Shown here: piece after piece, positions 8,176-16,678 of the stretch
Layout of the letters: every line of letters starts with the position of its first letter
How positions within the stretch are numbered: the first letter of the stretch is position 1
NCBI GenBank assembly: GCA_900542035.1
Contig: UQMJ01000004.1
Location: forward strand, 84,074-148,073
DNA from: an uncultured Clostridium sp.
GTDB lineage: Bacteria > Bacillota > Clostridia > Lachnospirales > Lachnospiraceae
DNA: 64,000 bases
Direction: 5' to 3'
Program-made: the position numbers and the translations under genes
The notes under the pieces: model-generated
Seen by the model: the letters and a program-made list of their open reading frames with translations, nothing else
What the model was told of the DNA's origin: nothing
The model's database searches: none

Positions 8176-9065
8176 CCCTGGGACAGCTTTTGGAGGAGGG
8201 CGCATCCAGGCTTTCACAAAAAGGGATTGAGGAAGCCTTGCTGGACGCCAGATATCTGCTTCTGTCTGTGACGGGCATCCGTCCGGCCATGTTTCTGATT
8301 CAGAAAAACGAACCTGCAGATAGGGAAACTGCGGAGCGTTTTTTTGAGCTGATTGAACAGAGAGGCCAGAGGATTCCGCTCCAGTACATTTTAGGAACCC
8401 AGGAGTTTATGGGACTGGAATTTATCGTAAGTCCGGATGTGCTGATTCCCAGACAGGATACGGAAACACTGACAGAACGGGTGCTCGCGGACCAGAAAGA
8501 TAAGAAACTGTCCGGAGGCGCTCTTTTGGATATGTGCACCGGTTCCGGATGCATCGGATTAAGTCTGGCAGTAATGGGAAGTTTTCAGACGCTTCTGGCT
8601 GTCGATATTTCAAAAAAAGCTTTGGCAGTAGCAGAGAAAAATGCGGTCCGTCTCCTTCCGGAGCAGGTACGAAAAGAAAAAGGACTGGACGTGCAGCTGT
8701 TGGAAAGCGATTTGTTCCAGAACATTCCAAGCGGCCGGAAGTTTGACGTAATTGTATCTAACCCGCCATATATTCCCAGCCAGGTAATCGAAGAACTGGA
8801 ACCGGAAGTAAGAGATCATGAACCAAGGATCGCCCTGGACGGTACCGGAGACGGGCTGGAATTTTACCGGAGACTGGCTGCAGAAAGCGGCAGTTTTCTA
8901 AATCCGTCCGGCCGCATTTATCTGGAAATCGGATATGACCAGGGGCCGGCAGTAAAAGAGCTTTTGGAAAGAGCTGGTTTTATAGAGACACAAATAATCA
9001 AGGATATCCCCGCCCTGGATCGGGTAGTAACGGCAAAATGGCCGAAGGAGGACCCCCATGTTTGA
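8172..9065 (+). CDS. prmC: Release factor glutamine-N5 methyltransferase PrmC
   Basis: PrmC methylates the glutamine of the GGQ motif in release factors RF1 and RF2 using S-adenosylmethionine. The 297-residue protein has a helical N-terminal domain, a SAM-binding LDMCTGSGCIGLSLA at about residues 120-134, and the catalytic NPPY at about residues 197-200. The segment YILGTQEFMGLEFIVSPDVLIPRQDTE is typical of the family in that region. The gene overlaps yqhQ by 4 bases and prfA by 8 bases, directly beside its substrate RF1. Confidence 0.96.
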   Translation: MTLGQLLEEGASRLSQKGIEEALLDARYLLLSVTGIRPAMFLIQKNEPADRETAERFFELIEQRGQRIPLQYILGTQEFMGLEFIVSPDVLIPRQDTETLTERVLADQKDKKLSGGALLDMCTGSGCIGLSLAVMGSFQTLLAVDISKKALAVAEKNAVRLLPEQVRKEKGLDVQLLESDLFQNIPSGRKFDVIVSNPPYIPSQVIEELEPEVRDHEPRIALDGTGDGLEFYRRLAAESGSFLNPSGRIYLEIGYDQGPAVKELLERAGFIETQIIKDIPALDRVVTAKWPKEDPHV

Positions 9066-10131
9066 TAGATTAGAGGATATTTTAATCCATTATGAAGAAC
9101 TGATGCTGGAACTGAGCAGTCCGGATGTAACATCTGACGCGAAAAAGTTCCAGAAACTGATGAAGGAACAGGCAGACCTGGCTCCTATTGTAGAAGCATA
9201 CAAAGAATACAAGCAGGCAAAACAGGCCATTGAAGACAGCCTTGCAATGCTGGAAGAAGAGTCTGACGAAGAGATGCGGGAACTGGCAAAGATGGAGCTT
9301 TCTGACTCTAAGAAGAAAGTAGAAGAACTGGAGCAGACCATTAAGATCCTGCTTCTGCCCAAAGACCCGAATGATGAAAAGAACATTGTTCTGGAAATCC
9401 GCGCCGGAGCAGGCGGGGACGAGGCGGCCCTGTTTGCCGCCGAGTTATACAGAATGTATGTAAACTATGCAGAAAGCCAGAGATGGAAGATTGAGCTGGT
9501 CAGCGTCAATGAAAACGGTATCGGCGGATTTAAAGAAGTCCAGGCTATGATCAGCGGAAAAGGCGCTTACTCCAAGTTTAAGTACGAATCCGGCGTACAT
9601 CGGGTACAGCGTGTGCCGGAGACAGAATCCGGAGGCCGTATCCATACGTCGACTGCAACGGTTGCCGTTATGCCGGAAGCAGAGGATTTTGACGTTGTAA
9701 TTGATGACAAAGACATCCGGATTGACGTTATGAGAGCGTCTGGAAACGGCGGTCAGTGCGTTAACACCACAGACTCTGCAGTGCGTCTGACCCATATTCC
9801 GACAGGAATCGTCATTTACAGCCAGACAGAAAAGTCCCAGCTTCAAAATAAAGACAAGGCATTCCGTCTGCTGCGTGCCAAACTGTATGATTTAGAGATG
9901 GAACGCCGTCAGAATGAAGAGGCAGATGCCCGCCGCAGCCAGATTGGTACAGGAGACCGTTCAGAAAAAATCCGTACCTACAATTTCCCACAGGGAAGAG
10001 TGACGGATCACAGAATCAAATTAACCCTGTATAAGATTGACGACATTATGAACGGCGATCTTCAGGAACTGTTAGATGCGCTGATTACTGCAGATCAGAG
10101 CGCCAAACTTGCCAAATTGAATGAAAACTAG
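9058..10131 (+). CDS. prfA: Peptide chain release factor 1
   Basis: RF1 recognises UAA and UAG in the ribosomal A site and triggers peptide release. The 357-residue protein carries the domain II-III segment LEIRAGAGGDEAALFAAELYRMY, then HRVQRVPETESGGRIHTS. The catalytic GNGGQCVNTTDSAVR loop with GGQ lies at about residues 230-232. Start ATG 9058 lies 8 bases inside prmC and is preceded by GAAGGAGG. It ends the yqhQ-prmC-prfA operon. Confidence 0.97.
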   Translation: MFDRLEDILIHYEELMLELSSPDVTSDAKKFQKLMKEQADLAPIVEAYKEYKQAKQAIEDSLAMLEEESDEEMRELAKMELSDSKKKVEELEQTIKILLLPKDPNDEKNIVLEIRAGAGGDEAALFAAELYRMYVNYAESQRWKIELVSVNENGIGGFKEVQAMISGKGAYSKFKYESGVHRVQRVPETESGGRIHTSTATVAVMPEAEDFDVVIDDKDIRIDVMRASGNGGQCVNTTDSAVRLTHIPTGIVIYSQTEKSQLQNKDKAFRLLRAKLYDLEMERRQNEEADARRSQIGTGDRSEKIRTYNFPQGRVTDHRIKLTLYKIDDIMNGDLQELLDALITADQSAKLAKLNEN

Positions 10132-10161
10132 GGGAATCTTAAAGAAATCTTTCGATTCCCA
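10132..10161 (+). terminator. Hairpin after prfA
   Basis: GGGAATC and GATTCCC pair around an inner AAAG/CTTT stem immediately after the prfA stop. The T run that follows is weak, so this is a possible terminator only. Confidence 0.45.
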
Positions 10162-10164
10162 GAT

Positions 10165-10193
10165 TTGCAAAAACCTTGATTCTATGGTATTAT
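10165..10193 (+). promoter_or_regulatory. Predicted promoter of the rfbA-rfbB-rfbD operon
   Basis: TTGCAA (10165-10170) and TATTAT (10188-10193) with a 17-bp spacer lie 40 bases before rfbA. Confidence 0.6.
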
Positions 10194-10233
10194 TAGCACT
10201 AGCATGATGATTGTTCGTTGCCAGGAGGATATG

Positions 10234-11124
10234 ATGAAAGGAATTATTTTAGCCGGAGGAAGCGGAACCAGACTGTATCCGCTGACCAAGGTAACATCCA
10301 AGCAGCTATTACCAATTTATGATAAACCAATGATTTATTACCCCCTTTCCGTACTGATGAATGCCGGAATCCGAGATATTTTACTGATTTCCACACCGGA
10401 TGATACGCCAAGATTCCAGGCGCTGTTAGGGGACGGAAGCCAGTTTGGCATTAACCTGTCCTATGCAGTCCAGCCAAGTCCGGACGGACTGGCTCAGGCC
10501 TTTATCATTGGCGAAGAGTTTATCGGAAACGACTCGGTAGCCATGATTCTGGGAGACAATATTTTCCACGGACAGGGATTAAAGAAGCGTCTTCGTGCCG
10601 CTGCTGCCAAGGAAAAGGGGGCGACCGTATTCGGCTACTATGTAGACGATCCGGAGCGGTTTGGTATTGTGGAGTTTGACGAAAACGGACGCGCCATTTC
10701 CATTGAGGAAAAACCGGAGCATCCAAAGTCCAACTACTGCGTAACCGGTCTGTATTTCTATGACAACCGAGTAGTGGAGTATGCCAAGAACTTAAAGCCA
10801 TCTGCCAGAGGAGAACTGGAGATTACGGATTTAAACCGGATTTATCTGGAAAATGGAGAGTTAGACGTAACGTTAATGGGACAGGGATTTACCTGGCTGG
10901 ATACAGGAACCCATGAGTCCTTAGTCGATGCGACCAATTTCGTTAAGACGGTAGAAACCCATCAGCACAGAAAGATTGCCTGCCTGGAGGAAATTGCTTA
11001 CTTGAATGGCTGGATTACCAGGGATCAGGTGCTGGAAGCTTATGAAATATTAAAAAAGAACCAGTACGGCAAATATTTAAAAGACGTATTGGATGGAAAA
11101 TACGTGGACAAACTGTATAATTAA
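10234..11124 (+). CDS. rfbA: Glucose-1-phosphate thymidylyltransferase
   Basis: RfbA/RmlA joins glucose-1-phosphate and dTTP to dTDP-glucose, the first step to dTDP-rhamnose and other deoxysugars. The 296-residue protein shows the nucleotidyltransferase signature GIILAGGSGTRLYPLT at the N-terminus, KPMIYYPLSVLMNAGI, GDNIFHGQGL for the metal site, and EEKPEHPKSNYCVTGLYFYD. The open frame begins at 10204, but AGGAGG at 10223-10228 points to ATG 10234 (5-base spacing). Followed 20 bases later by rfbB. Confidence 0.96.
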   Translation: MKGIILAGGSGTRLYPLTKVTSKQLLPIYDKPMIYYPLSVLMNAGIRDILLISTPDDTPRFQALLGDGSQFGINLSYAVQPSPDGLAQAFIIGEEFIGNDSVAMILGDNIFHGQGLKKRLRAAAAKEKGATVFGYYVDDPERFGIVEFDENGRAISIEEKPEHPKSNYCVTGLYFYDNRVVEYAKNLKPSARGELEITDLNRIYLENGELDVTLMGQGFTWLDTGTHESLVDATNFVKTVETHQHRKIACLEEIAYLNGWITRDQVLEAYEILKKNQYGKYLKDVLDGKYVDKLYN

Positions 11125-11144
11125 GAGCAGACCAGGAGGAAGCT

Positions 11145-12170
11145 ATGAAAATTATCGTAACAGGCGGAGCCGGATTTATCGGCGGCAACTTTGTACATTA
11201 CATGGTAAATAAGTATCCGGAGTATGAGATTGTAAATCTGGATTTACTGACCTACGCAGGCAACTTAGAGACCTTAAAGCCGGTAGAGGACAAGCCGAAC
11301 TACAAATTTATCAAAGGAGACATTGCAGATCGCGATTTTATCTTCAATTTATTTGAGACCGAAAAGCCGGATGTAATCGTAAACTTTGCGGCAGAAAGCC
11401 ATGTAGACCGTTCCATTACGGATCCGGAGATTTTCGTGCGTACCAACGTAATGGGAACCACCACCCTTCTGGACGCCTGCAAAAAGTACGGAATCAAGAG
11501 ATTCCATCAGGTATCTACCGATGAAGTATACGGAGATCTGCCGTTAGACAGACCGGACTTATTCTTTACCGAGGAAACCCCTCTTCACACATCCAGCCCA
11601 TATTCTTCTGCAAAGGCCAGCGCAGACCTGTTTGTACTGGCATACCACAGAACCTTCGGACTGCCTGTGACCATTTCCAGATGTTCCAATAACTACGGCC
11701 CATATCAGTTCCCAGAGAAGCTGATTCCGCTGATTATCAGCCGCGCTCTGGCAGACGAGGAACTGCCGGTATACGGAACAGGAGAAAATGTAAGAGACTG
11801 GCTGCACGTAGAAGATCACTGCGAGGCCATTGACCTGATCCTGCACAAGGGAAAAGAAGGCGAGGTCTACAACATCGGCGGGCACAACGAGAGAACCAAC
11901 TTAGAGGTGGTAAAGACCGTATTGAAGGCGTTAAATAAGCCGGAAAGCTTAATCCGTTTTGTAGCAGACCGTCTGGGCCATGACAGAAGATACGCAATTG
12001 ACCCAAGAAAGATTGAGACCGAACTTGGCTGGGAGCCGAAGTACAACTTTGACACGGGAATGGCGCAGACCATCCAGTGGTACCTGGACAACGAGGACTG
12101 GTGGAAGCACATCATCAGCGGCGAGTACAGCCAGTATTTTGACAAAATGTATGGAAATAAGTTAAATTAA
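11145..12170 (+). CDS. rfbB: dTDP-glucose 4,6-dehydratase
   Basis: RfbB/RmlB is an NAD-dependent short-chain dehydrogenase that converts dTDP-glucose to dTDP-4-keto-6-deoxyglucose. The 341-residue protein has the Rossmann motif GGAGFIGGNF at residues 7-16, AAESHVDRSI, VSTDEVYGDL and the catalytic YSSAKASADL (Tyr/Lys). The C-terminal half, with VRDWLHVEDHCEAI and GHDRRYAIDP, is typical. The ribosome site AGGAGG lies upstream of ATG 11145. Confidence 0.96.
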   Translation: MKIIVTGGAGFIGGNFVHYMVNKYPEYEIVNLDLLTYAGNLETLKPVEDKPNYKFIKGDIADRDFIFNLFETEKPDVIVNFAAESHVDRSITDPEIFVRTNVMGTTTLLDACKKYGIKRFHQVSTDEVYGDLPLDRPDLFFTEETPLHTSSPYSSAKASADLFVLAYHRTFGLPVTISRCSNNYGPYQFPEKLIPLIISRALADEELPVYGTGENVRDWLHVEDHCEAIDLILHKGKEGEVYNIGGHNERTNLEVVKTVLKALNKPESLIRFVADRLGHDRRYAIDPRKIETELGWEPKYNFDTGMAQTIQWYLDNEDWWKHIISGEYSQYFDKMYGNKLN

Positions 12171-12215
12171 GAATATAACCGCGCAACGGGGCGCCTGGAA
12201 ACAGAAGAGGAAGGC

Positions 12216-12271
12216 CGCGCAGCAGGGCTTTTCCTGCTGCGTGGAAAGTTCCCGAGTTTTCGGGCGTTTTT
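12216..12271 (+). terminator. Two consecutive hairpins between rfbB and rfbD
   Basis: First hairpin: CGCGCAGCAGG (12216-12226) pairs with CCTGCTGCGTG (12233-12243). Second hairpin: CCCGA/TCGGG (12251-12264), followed by CGTTTTTAT. The second looks like an intrinsic terminator placed a few bases before the rfbD ribosome site. It may attenuate rather than end the transcript. Confidence 0.55.
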
Positions 12272-12292
12272 ATGATTAGGAGGAGACGGAAA

Positions 12293-13141
12293 ATGAAGAT
12301 TCTGATAACCGGTTCTAAGGGCCAGTTAGGACACGATTTAATGAATGAGCTGGAAAAAAGGGGAATAGAGTATATTGGCGTAGATGTGGAAGAGATGGAC
12401 ATTACGGATGCAGACGCCTGCCGCAGAGTCATTACCGAGGCGGCGCCGGACGCAGTTATCCACTGCGCTGCATATACTGCTGTAGATGCCGCAGAAGACA
12501 ATGTGGAGCTGTGCCGCAAGATTAATGCAGAAGGTACCAAAAACATTGCGGAAGTCTGCAGGGATTTAGATATTAAAATGATGTATATCAGTACCGATTA
12601 TGTGTTTAACGGAGAAGGCACCCGCCCCTGGGAGCCGGACGACCACAGAGAACCTTTAAACATTTATGGTCTGACCAAGTATGAGGGAGAAGTTTACATC
12701 GAAAGACTGGTAAAGAAATTCTTTACAGTCCGGATTGCCTGGGTGTTTGGCGTCAACGGCAAAAACTTTATTAAGACCATGCTTCGTCTGGGAAAGGAAA
12801 GAGGGGCAGTCAGCGTAGTAGACGACCAGATTGGGTCTCCTACCTACACCTACGATTTAGCCCGCCTTCTGGTGGATATGATCCAGACGGAAGAATACGG
12901 CCGCTACCATGCGACCAACGAGGGACTGTGCAGCTGGTATGAATTTGCCTGCGAGATTTTCCGTCAGGCCGGAATGGATGAGGTAACAGTAACTCCGGTG
13001 GATTCTTCCCAGTTTCCTGCAAAGGCAAAGCGTCCGAAGAACAGCCGGATGGATCGGTCAAAACTGGTGGAAAAAGGCTTTACCCCGCTGCCAACCTGGC
13101 AGGATGCCCTGGGACGGTATTTAAAGGAAATCGAATATTAA
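12293..13141 (+). CDS. rfbD: dTDP-4-dehydrorhamnose reductase
   Basis: RfbD/RmlD reduces dTDP-4-keto-rhamnose to dTDP-rhamnose with NAD(P)H, the last step of the pathway. The 282-residue protein has ITGSKGQLGHDL at the N-terminus, HCAAYTAVDAAE, STDYVFNGEG, and the Tyr/Lys pair in YGLTKYEGE. ATG 12293 follows TAGGAGGAGA; the open frame extends 7 codons further upstream. The 3,5-epimerase rfbC that normally acts between RfbB and RfbD is not in this operon and must lie elsewhere. Confidence 0.95.
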   Translation: MKILITGSKGQLGHDLMNELEKRGIEYIGVDVEEMDITDADACRRVITEAAPDAVIHCAAYTAVDAAEDNVELCRKINAEGTKNIAEVCRDLDIKMMYISTDYVFNGEGTRPWEPDDHREPLNIYGLTKYEGEVYIERLVKKFFTVRIAWVFGVNGKNFIKTMLRLGKERGAVSVVDDQIGSPTYTYDLARLLVDMIQTEEYGRYHATNEGLCSWYEFACEIFRQAGMDEVTVTPVDSSQFPAKAKRPKNSRMDRSKLVEKGFTPLPTWQDALGRYLKEIEY

Positions 13142-13174
13142 GCGGCAGAAAAACAAGGCTTGGAGGATAAGAAA

Positions 13175-14530
13175 ATGGGAAAATATTTTGGAACAGACGG
13201 CTTCCGCGGAGAGGCAAACGTAACGCTGACAGTAGAAGATGCATTTAAAGTAGGACGTTTTCTGGGCTGGTATTATGGACAGAAAAAGCCGGAAGTGCGT
13301 ACCAGGGTCGTAATCGGAAAAGACACCAGACGCAGCAGCTATATGTTTGAATATGCTTTGGTTTCCGGACTTACCGCATCCGGAGCAGACGTTTACCTGC
13401 TTCACGTTACGACTACCCCCAGTGTGTCCTATGTGGTCCGCACCGAGGAGTTTGACTGCGGAATTATGATTTCTGCCAGCCACAATCCGTATTATGATAA
13501 TGGAATTAAAGTCATTAATGAAAAAGGCGAGAAACTGGAAGAAAGCGTTATTACAGAAATTGAAAAATACCTGGATGGAGAACTGGGCGAGATTCCGTTA
13601 GCCAAGAGAGACCAGATTGGCCGTACCGTAGACTTTGCGGCTGGAAGAAACCGCTATATCGGCTACTTAATTTCCATTGCTACCCGATCCTTTAAAAACA
13701 TGAAGGTTGCTCTGGACTGTGCCAACGGAAGCGCGTCTGCCATTGCCAAAAACGTATTTGATGCGTTAGGAGCAGAAACCCATGTGATTTCCAATGAACC
13801 CAACGGTTTAAACATTAATACCGGATGCGGTTCTACCCATATTGAGAACCTTCAGGCCTTTGTGAAGCAGGAAGGCTGCGACGTAGGCTTTGCTTACGAC
13901 GGCGATGCAGACCGGTGTCTGGCTGTGGATAAGGACGGCAACCTGGTAGACGGAGATAAAATCATGTTTATCTGCGGCAAATATATGAAAGAGCAGGGAA
14001 CCCTGTTAAATAATACGGTTGTAACCACTATTATGTCCAACTTCGGTCTTTATAAGGCATTTGACAGAGACGGTATTTCCTATGAAAAGACGGCAGTAGG
14101 CGATAAATATGTGTATGAAAATATGTCTGCCAACGGCCACTGCCTGGGCGGCGAGCAGTCCGGCCACATTATTTTCAGCAAGCACGCTACTACAGGAGAC
14201 GGTATCCTGACTTCCTTAAAGCTGATGGAAGTGATTCTGGAGAAGAAACAGCCATTAGATAAGCTGGCTTCTGAGGTTGAGATTTATCCGCAGGTTCTGA
14301 AAAATGTGAGGGTAAAAGACAAAACGGCAGCCCAGGACGATCCAGACGTTAAGGCAGAGGTAGAAAAAGCAGCAAAGAGTCTGGGAGATACTGGACGCAT
14401 TCTGCTGCGCCAGAGCGGTACTGAGCCGGTAGTCCGCGTTATGGTAGAAGCTCCGGATCTGAAAACCTGCGAAACCTATGTGGATCAGGTCATTAAAGTG
14501 ATGGGCGATAAGGGACATTTTGCAGAATAA
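13175..14530 (+). CDS. glmM: Phosphoglucosamine mutase
   Basis: GlmM converts glucosamine-6-phosphate to glucosamine-1-phosphate for peptidoglycan and cell-surface sugar synthesis. The 451-residue alpha-D-phosphohexomutase begins MGKYFGTDGFRGEAN. It has the phosphoserine loop ISASHNPYYDNGIK (Ser near residue 101), the metal loop YDGDADRC near residue 241, the sugar-specificity GGEQSGH, and the phosphate-binding RQSGTEPVVRV near the C-terminus. Start ATG 13175 has GGAGG 8 bases upstream. It follows rfbD by 33 bases and may be co-transcribed with it. Confidence 0.94.
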   Translation: MGKYFGTDGFRGEANVTLTVEDAFKVGRFLGWYYGQKKPEVRTRVVIGKDTRRSSYMFEYALVSGLTASGADVYLLHVTTTPSVSYVVRTEEFDCGIMISASHNPYYDNGIKVINEKGEKLEESVITEIEKYLDGELGEIPLAKRDQIGRTVDFAAGRNRYIGYLISIATRSFKNMKVALDCANGSASAIAKNVFDALGAETHVISNEPNGLNINTGCGSTHIENLQAFVKQEGCDVGFAYDGDADRCLAVDKDGNLVDGDKIMFICGKYMKEQGTLLNNTVVTTIMSNFGLYKAFDRDGISYEKTAVGDKYVYENMSANGHCLGGEQSGHIIFSKHATTGDGILTSLKLMEVILEKKQPLDKLASEVEIYPQVLKNVRVKDKTAAQDDPDVKAEVEKAAKSLGDTGRILLRQSGTEPVVRVMVEAPDLKTCETYVDQVIKVMGDKGHFAE

Positions 14531-14536
14531 AATGGA

Positions 14537-14565
14537 TTGATATGTAAAAACGGTTGTGATATAAT
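14537..14565 (+). promoter_or_regulatory. Predicted leuA promoter overlapping the glmM terminator
   Basis: TTGATA (14537-14542) and TATAAT (14560-14565) have a 17-bp spacer. The left arm of the glmM terminator hairpin lies inside this spacer, so promoter and terminator share DNA. The predicted transcript has a leader of roughly 220 bases before leuA. Confidence 0.6.
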
Positions 14566-14593
14566 ACAAAAAATATTGCAGCCGTTTTTTTTT
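14547..14593 (+). terminator. Rho-independent terminator after glmM
   Basis: AAAACGGTTG (14547-14556) pairs with CAGCCGTTTT (14579-14588) and is followed by a run of T to 14593. Confidence 0.75.
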
Positions 14594-14630
14594 CATAAGA
14601 AAATGCGTTTTAAAAATAATCAGCAAAGGG

Positions 14631-14732
14631 ATGATGAAAGATGGGGTTAGACCTGTAAAAACCACTCTGTTCATTGTAATTCGATACGGTGTGATTTACC
14701 GACTCCAGTGCCCAGAACAGGCAGCAGGATAG
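14631..14732 (+). CDS. Possible 33-codon leader peptide upstream of leuA
   Basis: A short open frame, ATG ATG at 14631-14636 to TAG at 14730-14732, lies in the leuA leader and ends 63 bases before leuA. It encodes 33 residues with a branched-chain-rich core (TTLFIVIRYGVI); nine of 33 residues are Leu, Ile or Val. AAAGGG directly precedes the start, which is too close for the first ATG but acceptable for the second. The 3' part of the frame can fold (CTGTTC with GAACAG, and CGGT with ACCG inside). It could be an attenuation leader, or a chance frame in a structured RNA. Confidence 0.3.
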   Translation: MMKDGVRPVKTTLFIVIRYGVIYRLQCPEQAAG

Positions 14733-14795
14733 AAACGTACAAGATGAATGAGCAGGACATGGAAATAAAAATGTCGGAAAATGGAGGAAAAAATC

Positions 14796-16463
14796 ATGTT
14801 AAATTATCAGAGATATAAACGGGTTCCAGTGGTAGATTTTCCAGAGCGTACCTGGCCGAACCAGGAGATTAGGAAAGCTCCGGTTTGGTGCAGCGTTGAT
14901 TTAAGAGACGGCAACCAGGCGCTGGTAGAGCCGATGGTGGTAGAGGAAAAGATAGAGATGTTCCAGCACCTGATTAAGCTGGGATTTAAGGAGATCGAGG
15001 TTGGATTTCCGGCCGCTTCCCAGATTGAGTATGATTTTCTGCGTCAGCTGGTCGAGCGCAAACTGATTCCGGACGACGTAGTGATTCAGGTATTGGTTCA
15101 GTGCAGGGAACATTTGATTAAGAGAACCTTTGAGGCGATCCAGGGCGTGAAAAAAGTAATCGTACATATCTACAATTCTACCTCAACCCTTCAGAGGGAA
15201 GTGGTGTTCCACAAGGACAGGGAAGAAATTAAGGATATTGCAGTAATCGGTACAAAGCTGGTGCAAAAGTATGCCAGGGATTTTGACGGGGAGCTGCAGT
15301 TAGAGTATTCTCCGGAAAGCTTTACCGGTACAGAGTTAGACTATGCCCTTGAGGTATGTACCGCAGTTCAGGAAACCTGGGGGGCAACCAGGGAGAATAA
15401 GGTCATTATCAACCTTCCGGCTACTGTGGAAATGAATACGCCGAACGTATATGCAGACCAGGTAGAGTGGATGAACACCCACTTTAAAAACCGTGAGAGC
15501 ATTGTTTTAAGCATCCATCCCCACAATGACAGAGGTACGGGAATCGCAGCTACAGAGCTGGCTTTGCTGGCTGGTGCTGAGAGAGTGGAAGGTACCCTGT
15601 TTGGCAATGGAGAGCGTACCGGCAACGTAGACATTCTGAATATTGCATACAATATGTTCTCCCAGGGAATTAATCCGGAACTGAATATTGAAAATATTAC
15701 AGAAAGCATCGATATTTATGAGCGCTGCACCAAGATGGCGATTCATCCCAGACATCCGTATGCAGGCAAGCTGGTATTTACCGCATTTTCCGGTTCCCAT
15801 CAGGATGCTATTAATAAAGGAATGCAGGCGCTTCACGAGAGCCAGAATCCGTATTGGGAGGTTCCATATCTGCCAATCGATCCCAGCGACATTGGCCGCA
15901 AATACGAGCCGATTGTCCGGATTAACAGCCAGTCTGGAAAGGGCGGCGTAGCCTTTGTTATGGATACGTTCTATGGATATAAGCTTCCAAAGGGAATGCA
16001 TAAAGAGTTTGCAGAGATTATCCAGAAGATTTCTGAAAAACAGGGCGAAGTTGCTCCGGAACAGATTATGGATGAATTCCGCAGCAACTACTTAGACCGT
16101 AAGGAGCCGATGCATTTTATTAAGTGCCGCATCAGCGATACAGATGTTGGAAACGGCGAGTTTGCCACCCTTGCGAAAGTTACCTTTACCGATCATGGAG
16201 TGGAAAAAACATTTGACGGCGTTGGAAACGGCCCGATTGACGCAGTTCAGAGAGGCTTAGAGGAAGCTTTAGGAATCCAGATTCGGGTTATGGACTACAA
16301 CGAGCACGCATTGTCCATCGGTTCCGGCGCGCAGGCAGCTTCTTACATCCATCTGGTAGATCTGGCAACCGGAAAGGCCACTTATGGCGTCGGAATCAGC
16401 TCTAATATTACCAGAGCATCGATCCGAGGCATCTTTAGTGCAGTAAACAGATTGTTCTATTAA
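14796..16463 (+). CDS. leuA: 2-isopropylmalate synthase
   Basis: LeuA condenses 2-ketoisovalerate with acetyl-CoA, the committing step of leucine synthesis. The 555-residue length fits the LeuA type 2 group. Visible motifs are the HMGL-like start VDLRDGNQAL with metal-binding Asp, the IHPHNDRGTGIA metal-binding His pair, the substrate-binding GNGERTGNVDI, and a C-terminal allosteric LeuA_dimer domain (about residues 430-555) for leucine feedback. ATG 14796 is preceded by GGAGG at 14783-14787. No leuB, leuC or leuD is nearby. Regulation probably lies in the long leader. Confidence 0.95.
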   Translation: MLNYQRYKRVPVVDFPERTWPNQEIRKAPVWCSVDLRDGNQALVEPMVVEEKIEMFQHLIKLGFKEIEVGFPAASQIEYDFLRQLVERKLIPDDVVIQVLVQCREHLIKRTFEAIQGVKKVIVHIYNSTSTLQREVVFHKDREEIKDIAVIGTKLVQKYARDFDGELQLEYSPESFTGTELDYALEVCTAVQETWGATRENKVIINLPATVEMNTPNVYADQVEWMNTHFKNRESIVLSIHPHNDRGTGIAATELALLAGAERVEGTLFGNGERTGNVDILNIAYNMFSQGINPELNIENITESIDIYERCTKMAIHPRHPYAGKLVFTAFSGSHQDAINKGMQALHESQNPYWEVPYLPIDPSDIGRKYEPIVRINSQSGKGGVAFVMDTFYGYKLPKGMHKEFAEIIQKISEKQGEVAPEQIMDEFRSNYLDRKEPMHFIKCRISDTDVGNGEFATLAKVTFTDHGVEKTFDGVGNGPIDAVQRGLEEALGIQIRVMDYNEHALSIGSGAQAASYIHLVDLATGKATYGVGISSNITRASIRGIFSAVNRLFY

Positions 16464-16481
16464 AGATTCGATAGGTTTCAT

Positions 16482-16524
16482 GCGCCAGCCTGCAAGGAGG
16501 TTTGACATTCTTGTACGCTGGCGC
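16482..16524. repeat. Hairpin enclosing an AAGGAGG motif, downstream of leuA
   Basis: GCGCCAGC (16482-16489) and GCTGGCGC (16517-16524) are perfect inverted repeats around a loop that contains AAGGAGG. No convincing gene follows; the rest of 16525-16612 shows nothing recognisable. Confidence 0.5.
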
Positions 16525-16612
16525 TGTAAGTATGTATTGTTTTCCTGGCGGAAAAAACCACTCAGTTTATACAGGCTCATTGGCGCTGAAAGATAAAATT
16601 AGTTCTGTATGT

Positions 16613-16660
16613 AAAAATCCGGAAAGATTCCCAAAACAAACGGGTTCTTTCCGGATTTTT
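16613..16660. terminator. Bidirectional terminator between leuA and the transketolase operon
   Basis: AAAAATCCGGAAAGA (16613-16627) and TCTTTCCGGATTTTT (16646-16660) form a perfect 15-bp stem. A/T tracts at both ends make it usable from either strand. Confidence 0.9.
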
Positions 16661-16678
16661 CAATATATACAGAGTATA

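Noticed and set aside
14594..14795. T-box riboswitch before leuA
   Set aside because: No T-box consensus (AGGGTGGNACCGCG-like bulge) and no associated specifier stem or terminator before leuA could be seen.
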